Shown here one piece after another: positions 43,383-49,484 of a stretch of 64,000 nt of DNA (positions are counted from its first letter, which is position 1; the number at the start of each line of letters is the position of its first letter). The position numbers and the translations under genes were made by a program. The notes beneath the pieces were generated by a model, which made no database searches, was not told the origin of the DNA, and saw only the letters and a list, made by a program, of their open reading frames with translations. Source of the stretch: Sulfurovum sp. (GTDB lineage Bacteria; Campylobacterota; Campylobacteria; Campylobacterales; Sulfurovaceae); NCBI GenBank assembly GCA_027049035.1, contig JALTVI010000073.1, positions 1-64,000 of the forward strand, written 5' to 3'.

Positions 43383-44777
43383 ATGGCTGTAGTAACACGT
43401 TTCGCCCCTTCTCCGACGGGCTATCTGCATATTGGCGGGCTGAGAACCGCACTTTTTTCCTGGCTTTGGGCCAGACACAATGACGGCAAGTTTCTGTTGC
43501 GTATTGAAGATACCGACAGGGCGCGAAATTCCGAAGAGGCACTTGAAGCGATCATCAAAGCCTTTGACTGGGTAGGAATGAACTATGACGGTGATGTCGT
43601 CTATCAGTCCAAGCGTTTCGATCTGTATAAAAAGTATATCGATCAGCTGCTGGAAGAGGGTAAGGCGTACAGGTGCTACATGAGCAAAGAGGAGCTCGAT
43701 GCACTGCGTGAAGAGCAGATGGCAAGAGGAGAACGTCCGCGCTATGACGGCCGCTACCGTGACTTCGAGGGTACACCGCCTGAGGGAGTAGAACCTGTTA
43801 TCCGTATCAAGGCGCCAAGAGAGGGGACCATCACTTTTGTTGACGGTATCAAGGGTGAGATCAATATCGCAGCCGATGAGGTGGATGATTTCATTATTGC
43901 AAGAAGCGACGGTACTCCGACATACAACTTCGTTGTGTCCATCGATGATGCCCTAATGGGACTGACAGATGTGATCCGGGGTGACGACCACCTCTACAAT
44001 ACGCCCAAGCAGATTGTGGTCTACAATGCGCTTGGCTTCAAACTGCCGAAGTTCTACCATGTGGCGATGATCAACAACGAGCAGGGCAAAAAGCTCAGCA
44101 AGCGTGACGGTGCGACGGATGTGATGGAGTACAAGGCGATGGGCTACCTGCCCGAAGCGCTGCTCAATTTCCTGGTGCGCCTGGGGTGGAGCCACGGCGA
44201 TCAGGAGATCTTTTCGCTTGAAGAGATGATCGCACTCTTTGACCCCAAAGATATCAACAAGTCGGCCTCAAGCTACAGCCCCGACAAACTGCTCTGGCTC
44301 AATGCGCACTACATCAAAAACACCCCCAATGCGAAACTGGCCGAACTGCTCAAGGAGTTTGGTGTCGATATTGCCGACCACGACCGTCTGGAGATGCTGC
44401 TCGATGCGACCAAAGAGCGCGGCAAAACGCTTGTGGAACTGGCAGAGCAGATCAATCTCATTCTGAATGCACCGACGCAGTACGATGCAAAAGCGGTAAA
44501 GAAGGCATTCAAAGGAGAAGCCAAAGAGATCCTTGTCGACTTCATCGCGATGCTGCAGACATGGGAGAAGCCCTTGCATTTGCCAAGCGACTACCATGCG
44601 GTACTTGAAGCCCTTGTGGCAGAAAAGGAGATTGGTTTCGGAAAGATCGGTATGCCGCTGCGTGTAGCACTGGTTGGTGCACTCACCGGCCCCGGTGTCG
44701 ACGAGATGATGGCGATCATCGGTGTAGACGAGACGATCGAACGGATCGAGAAAGCGGTTGCGACGATAGAGGTTTGA
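43383..44777 (+). CDS. gltX: Glutamyl-tRNA synthetase
   Basis: The enzyme charges tRNA-Glu (and in this phylum often tRNA-Gln with a second GltX paralogue). The 464 residues carry the class I HIGH motif in SPTGYLHIGGLRTALF and the KMSKS-equivalent KLSKRDGA near 240. It is not possible to say from sequence whether this is the Glu or the Gln-mischarging copy. The last base of the stop codon is the first base of the purine-rich heptamer array at 44777. Confidence 0.96.
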   Translation: MAVVTRFAPSPTGYLHIGGLRTALFSWLWARHNDGKFLLRIEDTDRARNSEEALEAIIKAFDWVGMNYDGDVVYQSKRFDLYKKYIDQLLEEGKAYRCYMSKEELDALREEQMARGERPRYDGRYRDFEGTPPEGVEPVIRIKAPREGTITFVDGIKGEINIAADEVDDFIIARSDGTPTYNFVVSIDDALMGLTDVIRGDDHLYNTPKQIVVYNALGFKLPKFYHVAMINNEQGKKLSKRDGATDVMEYKAMGYLPEALLNFLVRLGWSHGDQEIFSLEEMIALFDPKDINKSASSYSPDKLLWLNAHYIKNTPNAKLAELLKEFGVDIADHDRLEMLLDATKERGKTLVELAEQINLILNAPTQYDAKAVKKAFKGEAKEILVDFIAMLQTWEKPLHLPSDYHAVLEALVAEKEIGFGKIGMPLRVALVGALTGPGVDEMMAIIGVDETIERIEKAVATIEV

Positions 44778-44919
44778 AGGAGCAGGTAATAGGGAGCAGA
44801 GAGTAGGGAGTAAGGAGCAATGAAATAGGGAGTGGCTAAGGTTGGCGCAAGAGAGCCTATGCAAGATTTGCTACCTGCTACCTGCTACCTGCTACCTGCT
44901 ACCTGCTACCTGCTACCTG
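44777..44919 (+). repeat. Paired heptamer element E between gltX and mqnA
   Basis: Left array 44777-44833: eight imperfect AGGGAGT-type heptamers starting on the A of the gltX stop. Core 44834-44870: begins GGCTAAGGTTGGCGCAAG. Right array 44871-44919: seven perfect CTACCTG units. The unit at 44899 supplies the stop of minus-strand mqnA. From 44787 the element is nearly identical to 49006-49130. Confidence 0.95.
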
Positions 44920-45552
44920 CAAAAACTTCTTCAACCCCCGTTTCGCTCTCCAGTCCATGGTATAGTGAATATGCTCCAGATACCAGTCAAGCTGTTTGGG
45001 CGTTATACCTCTTTTTTTCGCTTCTTTTTTCAGGATATACTGCGGGATTCTGGTACGGGTGTGTGCAAACCGTTTTGCCATTTTTTGAATGGTTTTGCCA
45101 TGCCGGTTGTAGCAGAGTCTGGCAAAGACAAACGGAAGACCGGTACGTTCATGCCAGGCCGCGGCCATGTCGATGCCCGGATTGCCCTGAAGGTAGTGCT
45201 TCAGTGCGGCATCGCCGATCAGTACCTGTCCCTCCAGCCCCAGTACCTTTGCAAGCTGGTTGGAGGTGGCCGATGCGGGATCTTTCTGTGCTTTGCCGGG
45301 AATGAGCAGTACACTGTAGACGTTGCGTTTTGCGATGATGCCAAGATCGGTACAGTGTGCCTTGCGTGACTCGACCGAAGAGATGAAGGCGGCATGCACA
45401 GCTCTTTGTTTAAGGGCTTTGTTGATCTGGGAGGGGACGGCACGCTTGTAGCGGAAGCCCATTTTCGCTGAAGAGCTCTTCAGATGCCTCTTGAGATAGA
45501 CCTGAAAGGGTAGCAGGTTGAGATAGGAGATCGATCCGAAGAGCACGCCCAT
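44899..45552 (-). CDS. mqnA: Chorismate dehydratase MqnA
   Basis: MqnA makes 3-enolpyruvylbenzoate from chorismate, the first committed step of the futalosine menaquinone pathway. The 217-residue protein begins MGVLFGSISYLNLLPF; FISSVESRK and VLIGDAAL follow as in the family. Start 45552 follows GGAGGTC at good spacing; the longer frame to 45594 is rejected. The last codons (VAGSR, stop) are encoded by the heptamer array, so the array has trimmed or replaced the natural C-terminus. The usual helix near the end is present. Confidence 0.9.
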   Translation of the reverse strand: MGVLFGSISYLNLLPFQVYLKRHLKSSSAKMGFRYKRAVPSQINKALKQRAVHAAFISSVESRKAHCTDLGIIAKRNVYSVLLIPGKAQKDPASATSNQLAKVLGLEGQVLIGDAALKHYLQGNPGIDMAAAWHERTGLPFVFARLCYNRHGKTIQKMAKRFAHTRTRIPQYILKKEAKKRGITPKQLDWYLEHIHYTMDWRAKRGLKKFLQVAGSR

Positions 45553-45653
45553 GGTTGACCTCCTGTTAGCTTTAAGCGCAATTATACCAAACAAGAATTA
45601 TAATCAACGCAATTTAGCGTGCAGGCTCTGTCTGCATTGGAAGGATAGCACGT

Positions 45654-45875
45654 ATGGTAAAAGTGGAATTTTTAGGACCAATCGGCAAGGCGCCTGTGGA
45701 GATGGAAGCGAAAACACTCGCTGATGTTGCTGACAAACTCAAAGAGGATGGTACAGTCAAAGAGTGGCTTCCCAAGTGTGCGGTGGCACTCAACGATACA
45801 ATGGTAAGCGACCTGAACACGCCGTTGAAAGATGGGGACAGAATCTCTGTACTGCCGCCCGTTTGCGGCGGATAA
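45654..45875 (+). CDS. moaD: Molybdopterin synthase small subunit MoaD
   Basis: A 73-residue ubiquitin-like sulfur carrier ending in the required Gly-Gly (PPVCGG), which is adenylated and thiocarboxylated before it passes sulfur to the pterin with MoaE. GGAAGGATAGCACG precedes ATG. The stop lies inside a perfect palindrome (45870-45890), and the moaE start follows after about 100 bases of repeat element. Confidence 0.94.
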   Translation: MVKVEFLGPIGKAPVEMEAKTLADVADKLKEDGTVKEWLPKCAVALNDTMVSDLNTPLKDGDRISVLPPVCGG

Positions 45876-45953
45876 AGCGACGCTTTATCCACAGTGAAGA
45901 GTGAAGAGAGAATAGCGAAGAGTGTTGGTATGCATTACGTTGCAATGCTTTTT
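45870..45953 (+). repeat. Heptamer/hairpin element B between moaD and moaE
   Basis: GGATAAAGCG-A-CGCTTTATCC (45870-45890) spans the moaD stop. Five heptamers follow without a gap: ACAGTGA, AGAGTGA, AGAGAGA, ATAGCGA, AGAGTGT (45891-45925). Then TGGTATGC and a GCATT...AATGC hairpin (45926-45948) and TTTTT. Confidence 0.88.
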
Positions 45954-45975
45954 ATTGAAATAGAGGATATGATCA

Positions 45976-46410
45976 GTGGAACTATATAACGGGCCGTTGG
46001 ATGTCAAGGAGATCTTTGGCAGGTGGCTGGATGAAGAGGCGGAGTCGAACTACGGGGCGTACATTCCCTTTGTGGGAACGATCCGTGCCGAAGACGGCAT
46101 AGAGGCACTGAGTTTTGACATTTACGAACCGGTGCTTCGAAACTGGTTCGATGCGTGGCAGCAGAGAGCCAAGGAGCGCGGTGCTGTGGTGAAGATGGCA
46201 CACTCCATCGGGGATGTACCGGTACACACCTCTTCGTATGTCTCCGCGGTATTCTCCCCAAAGCGGCGGGTAGCGCTTGAACTGATCGAGGAGTTTGTCG
46301 AAGACTTCAAGGCCAATGCGCCTATCTGGAAGTATGATGTGAAAAACGGTGAACGCATCTATGCGGAAGACAGAAGTACGCCGATGGATGGCAGCGGGCT
46401 GCTTGCATGA
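45976..46410 (+). CDS. moaE: Molybdopterin synthase large subunit MoaE
   Basis: MoaE pairs with MoaD to convert cyclic pyranopterin monophosphate to molybdopterin. The 144 residues show GAYIPFVGTIRAED, FDIYEPVL, SIGDVPV, SAVFSPKRRVALEL and the late PIWKYD motif with the active-site lysine. The start is GTG at 45976, after GAGGATATGATCA. The stop lies at the centre of palindrome TGCTTGCAT-G-ATGCAAGCA, and a TGAGGAA heptamer array begins 10 bases beyond the stop. Confidence 0.94.
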   Translation: MELYNGPLDVKEIFGRWLDEEAESNYGAYIPFVGTIRAEDGIEALSFDIYEPVLRNWFDAWQQRAKERGAVVKMAHSIGDVPVHTSSYVSAVFSPKRRVALELIEEFVEDFKANAPIWKYDVKNGERIYAEDRSTPMDGSGLLA

Positions 46411-46448
46411 TGCAAGCAAATGAGGAATGAGGAATGAGGAATGAGGAA
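46400..46448 (+). repeat. Palindrome and heptamer array C after moaE
   Basis: TGCTTGCAT-G-ATGCAAGCA (46400-46418) spans the moaE stop. TGAGGAA x 4 follows at 46421-46448. Each unit holds TGA, so all three plus frames meet a stop. Confidence 0.93.
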
Positions 46449-46507
46449 TGGATGGGTATTCCTTGTTCTGTAATCCTGGTTCCCAATTTTAAAAAGGAAC
46501 GTTTACT

Positions 46508-47707
46508 ATGATGCATTTTGAAGAGTCGATGGCGCTGATTGAGGGCCTGGAAATAGAAAGATACAAAACGAAGAGACTCTATATTATGGAGGCGGTGGGA
46601 CATGTGCTGGCAGAAGATATTGTCGCAGACCATAACTCTCCTGAGTTTCCCACCTCTGCGATGGACGGGTATGCGATCGTGCATGAAGACCAGGCGATGG
46701 GGCGGCTTAAGATTGCCAGTATCAATCCTGCAGGTTCGGCGTTGCGTGACAAAGTGATCGGCGGTACATGTATCAAAACCTTTACGGGCTCTTTGATGCC
46801 AGAGGGTGCCGATACGCTCATTCCTATTGAAAACGTGGAAGTGGACGGTGACGAGATTGTTATCAAAGAGGAGGTGCCGCAGGGCTTCTCCGTGCGTGAA
46901 GTGGGAGAGAACTACGCCAAGGGGCAGAAGCTTATCGAAGCGGGCACGAAGATAGACTTTTCGCATATCGGTGTGTTGGCAAGCCTGAATATCGTGCATG
47001 TAACGGTTTATGAGAAGCCTGTTGTCTCCATTCTCTCTACCGGATCAGAGCTGCTTGACCTTGGAGAGATACAGACAAACGATGCGCAGATACGCTCTTC
47101 GAACAACTATGTGGTCGAAGCGATTGTCAAAAAGTATTATGGTCACCCCATGCAGCTTGGGTGCATCAAGGATGACAAGGAGAGCATCACCACGGCTATT
47201 TCAGATGCACTTGCCAAGAGCGACATTGTGGTCACAACCGGTGGCGTGAGTGTGGGAGATTTCGACTTTGTCAAAGATGTCATTCGCGAGCTTGGCTGTG
47301 ATGTGGTATTCAAGGGAGTACGTGTCAAACCCGGGCAGCACATCATGGTGGCACGTAAAGGCGATAAGTTCATCGTAGGATTACCGGGCTTTGCCTACTC
47401 TGCAACGGTGATGGCGCTGGTCTATGCGGTACCGCTGATCGCCAAACTGCAGCGGGGAAGAAATCCGCTCAAAATGGTAAAGGCGACACTCAAGGAGCCC
47501 TTCAACAAGCGCGCAAAGAAAGCGGAGTTCACTGCCTGCAATGTCTCCTTGGTTCAGGGAGAGTACTATGTGGATTTCAAGGGCAAGAAGATCGGCACGT
47601 CAGCCATTTTGACCAATATGCTGGGTGACATCGGCCTGCTCTTTACCTCCGAAGAGGATAGCTCCAAACAGGTAGGCGATGAAGTGATGGTGATGCTTCT
47701 GGATTAA
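46508..47707 (+). CDS. moeA: Molybdopterin molybdotransferase MoeA
   Basis: MoeA inserts molybdate into adenylated molybdopterin. The 399-residue protein has SAMDGYAI near residue 50, GADTLIPIE near 100, the MogA-like domain III with STGSELLDLG and TTGGVSVGDFDFV, KPGQHIMVA and the C-terminal beta-barrel domain. AAAAAGGAACG precedes ATG 46508. With moaD and moaE it forms a cofactor cluster interrupted by heptamer elements. Molybdate-dependent enzymes themselves are not in the window. Confidence 0.94.
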   Translation: MMHFEESMALIEGLEIERYKTKRLYIMEAVGHVLAEDIVADHNSPEFPTSAMDGYAIVHEDQAMGRLKIASINPAGSALRDKVIGGTCIKTFTGSLMPEGADTLIPIENVEVDGDEIVIKEEVPQGFSVREVGENYAKGQKLIEAGTKIDFSHIGVLASLNIVHVTVYEKPVVSILSTGSELLDLGEIQTNDAQIRSSNNYVVEAIVKKYYGHPMQLGCIKDDKESITTAISDALAKSDIVVTTGGVSVGDFDFVKDVIRELGCDVVFKGVRVKPGQHIMVARKGDKFIVGLPGFAYSATVMALVYAVPLIAKLQRGRNPLKMVKATLKEPFNKRAKKAEFTACNVSLVQGEYYVDFKGKKIGTSAILTNMLGDIGLLFTSEEDSSKQVGDEVMVMLLD

Positions 47708-47735
47708 GTTTGGGATAATGCTGTTGATGCAAAAA

Positions 47736-47777
47736 TCCCTGCTCCCTGCTCCCTGCTCCCTGCTCCCTGCTCCCTGC
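47736..47777 (+). repeat. Heptamer array G, TCCCTGC x 6
   Basis: Six perfect TCCCTGC units between moeA and the 37-codon ORF on the minus strand, whose stop (47780-47782) abuts the array. Unlike the other arrays, this unit gives no stop codon in either strand. Confidence 0.95.
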
Positions 47778-47779
47778 TC

Positions 47780-47893
47780 CTACAGAGAGAGAATCGACTC
47801 TCTTGCTTTGAGGAAAAGTGCGAAATCCGAAGCGGTTTTGCATCCCATTTTGACTGCATAGCTGAGAAGTTCTTTGTTGATTGAGTAGTTCAT
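47780..47893 (-). CDS. Divergent 37-aa micro-ORF facing the S24 repressor
   Basis: ATG at 47893 after AAAGGATCGAAA encodes 37 residues beginning MNYSINKELLSYAV and ending LKARESILSL. The product looks helical and soluble, with one cysteine. It is too short for standard ORF lists. Support comes from the good ribosome site, its position divergent from an S24 repressor and operator-like repeats in the shared 155-bp gap. A repressor-regulated peptide or antirepressor is possible. Family not recognised. Confidence 0.55.
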   Translation of the reverse strand: MNYSINKELLSYAVKMGCKTASDFALFLKARESILSL

Positions 47894-47936
47894 TTTCGAT
47901 CCTTTTCAAATAAAATGTGAGCTTTTCGCTCTTTAG

Positions 47937-48027
47937 ATGTCAAATTGTATGATTATTTCCCTCTCTTCTCTTAAAAATATTTCAAATTGTCATACTTTTA
48001 GAAAAATAGTGCTATAATTTGACATAT
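47937..48027. promoter_or_regulatory. Operator-like repeats and promoter of the S24 repressor
   Basis: ATGTCAAATTGTAT (47937-47950), TTCAAATTGTCATA (47981-47994) and, inverted, ATAATTTGACATAT (48014-48027) share a TGTCAAATTGTCA-like core. The third copy overlaps the -10 box TATAAT (48013-48018) of the repressor gene, which suggests autorepression and shared control with the divergent micro-ORF. Confidence 0.6.
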
Positions 48028-48048
48028 AAAAAGAAAAAGGAGTACCGG

Positions 48049-48702
48049 ATGCTACAAATGACAGAGATTATCGAAAAGCTCAAAGATATCATTTCCGAAA
48101 CGAAGATAGGCGGAAAGGTGTTCGACAAGGATGTGGCCAATGCGCTTGGGATTCCCCAGGCGACATTTGCGACGATGAAAAAGCGTAACTCCATTCCCTA
48201 TGAGGAGATACTGGAGTTTTGTGCATTCAAGAAGATCTCTGCGAACTGGCTCTTTTTCGACCAGTCGGTCGATATGCTCAAAGAGCAGACGGACAAGTAC
48301 TTTAAAGTACGCTATTACGCAGACATCCGTGCCAGTGCGGGCGGCGGTGCGGAAGTCTTTGACGAGGATTACGAAACGATCACCGTCGATGAGAAGATCA
48401 TGCACAACATTGTAGGTATGGGGAGTACGGAGCTTGAAGCGATCCATGTAACCGGAGAGTCGATGGAGCCGACACTTCAGGACGGCAGCATTGTCTTTGT
48501 CGACAGAAACCAGACAGACATCAGCAAAAACGGCATTTTCATTGTCAACACCCCGGGCGGTCTTTTCATCAAACGTCTACGTCAAAGAGCTGATGGCATG
48601 GTGGAGCTGATCTCCGACAACCCGGCCTATCCGCCCGAAGCGATTCTGCCGGATGGTGTTTCCGTTGTGGGCAAGGTTGTGGGGAATATTGAGAGCCTGT
48701 AG
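48049..48702 (+). CDS. CI/LexA-type repressor with S24 peptidase domain
   Basis: A 217-residue protein. An N-terminal HTH (about 20-50, DVANALGIPQATFATMKKR) is followed by ANWLFF, as in phage CI-like repressors. The S24 domain has the catalytic serine in TGESMEPT and lysine in GGLFIKRL. An Ala-Gly pair in ASAGGGAEV is a candidate self-cleavage site. Start 48049 has AAAGGAG before it; the upstream ATG at 48019 lies over the operator and is rejected. No phage genes are nearby, so it may be a chromosomal stress switch rather than a prophage remnant. Confidence 0.85.
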   Translation: MLQMTEIIEKLKDIISETKIGGKVFDKDVANALGIPQATFATMKKRNSIPYEEILEFCAFKKISANWLFFDQSVDMLKEQTDKYFKVRYYADIRASAGGGAEVFDEDYETITVDEKIMHNIVGMGSTELEAIHVTGESMEPTLQDGSIVFVDRNQTDISKNGIFIVNTPGGLFIKRLRQRADGMVELISDNPAYPPEAILPDGVSVVGKVVGNIESL

Positions 48703-48706
48703 CTTT

Positions 48707-48763
48707 CAAGTGAAGCGTTAATAGTGAAGAGTTTTGGTATGCTTTTCCTATAGAAAAGCTTTT
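48707..48763 (+). repeat. Heptamer/hairpin element D after the S24 repressor
   Basis: CAAGTGA, AGCGTTA, ATAGTGA, AGAGTTT (48707-48734) are followed without a gap by TGGTATGC, stem GCTTTTC-CTATA-GAAAAGC (48741-48759) and TTTT. Same layout as element B. Confidence 0.85.
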
Positions 48764-48780
48764 GTTTATGGAGTAAGAAA

Positions 48781-49008
48781 ATGGAAATGCCGACACGGGA
48801 TATGATGATTTGCCACTGTCACAACAAGACGCTGGGGGAGATCGCAGACTATATCAAACAGCACAAGATAGAGAAGTGGGAAGAGATCGTCGAAGATCTG
48901 GAGTTTGAGTGCGGGGATACCTGTGAAAATTGCCATACCGAAGGGTACCATAACGACGGCATGTCACTGGCTATGGCTGTGGGGATGGTGAAGAGAGGAT
49001 ATATTTAA
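48781..49008 (+). CDS. Bfd-like [2Fe-2S] protein
   Basis: The 75-residue protein has the Bfd-type cluster ligands C-x-C near residue 11 (MICHCHNKT) and C-x2-C later (CGDTCENC), spaced as in bacterioferritin-associated ferredoxin and NirB/NifU-like domains. It may carry electrons or sense iron. GGAGTAAGAAA precedes ATG; an internal ATG two codons on is also possible. A bacterioferritin gene is not in the window. The stop is the first triplet of repeat element F. Confidence 0.78.
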   Translation: MEMPTRDMMICHCHNKTLGEIADYIKQHKIEKWEEIVEDLEFECGDTCENCHTEGYHNDGMSLAMAVGMVKRGYI

Positions 49009-49130
49009 TAGGGAGCAGAGAGTAGGGAGTAAGGAGCAATGAAATAGGGAGTGGCTAAGGTCGGTGTAAGAGAGCCTGTGCAAAATTGCTACCTGCTACC
49101 TGCTACCTGCTACCTGCTACCTGCTATCTG
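49006..49130 (+). repeat. Paired heptamer element F between bfd-like and dksA-like genes
   Basis: Starts at the stop codon of the Bfd-like gene. Left array 49010-49052 of AGGGAGT-type heptamers, core 49053-49088, right array 49089-49130 of five CTACCTG and one CTATCTG. The unit at 49117 gives the stop of the minus-strand DksA-like gene. Near-identical to 44787-44919. Confidence 0.95.
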
Positions 49131-49455
49131 CACACTCCACACATCTCACACTCTCCGGACGTACCTGCATGCGTGCAAAGCCGATAGGCTCTTCGCATTC
49201 GATGCAGATGCCGAACATCGGTTTGTCGATGCGCTGCAGGGCGTTTTGAAGGCGGGTAAGGCGGAGTTTCGATTCATCGAGTATCGTGTTGTTGACATGC
49301 TGTTCGCCCATCGCCTCAAGGCGTGTCAGTCTGCCGAGCGAACAGTCCGGCGCGATGGGTTTGACCTTCTCTTCAAGGTCGCTGATCTGCTTTTTGAGTG
49401 ACTCTATCTCACGTTCAATCTGCTGTTTGAGCTGTTGTTTCTCTTTGTTTGTCAT
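49117..49455 (-). CDS. DksA/TraR-type zinc-finger protein
   Basis: A 112-residue protein with a long N-terminal coiled coil (about 1-35, [19 protein letters not shown]) and a C-terminal four-cysteine zinc finger ([15 protein letters not shown] ... VRCVECADS). DksA proteins enter the RNA polymerase secondary channel and act with ppGpp. This is shorter than Escherichia DksA and lacks its acidic coiled-coil tip pattern as far as I can see. Its last codons (ADSR, stop) come from heptamer array F. It diverges from the DUF255 gene. Confidence 0.85.
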   Translation of the reverse strand: MTNKEKQQLKQQIEREIESLKKQISDLEEKVKPIAPDCSLGRLTRLEAMGEQHVNNTILDESKLRLTRLQNALQRIDKPMFGICIECEEPIGFARMQVRPESVRCVECADSR

Positions 49456-49484
49456 CGTACATACTTTATGCTATAGTGATTGGG

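Noticed and set aside
44832-45305. Open frames encoding LLPATCY repeats (also at 44842, 49051, 9440)
   Set aside because: They are the plus-strand readings of CTACCTN heptamer arrays, which have no stops in that direction. They run into antisense of mqnA, the dksA-like gene and mqnD, and show no conserved protein.
47643-47909. Minus-strand frame of 88 codons over array G
   Set aside because: It reads through the repeat (GSREQGA pattern) and into antisense of moeA. The 37-codon ORF in another frame has the ribosome site.
48049-48702. Prophage remnant marked by the S24 repressor
   Set aside because: No integrase, structural or replication genes and no attachment repeats lie around it.
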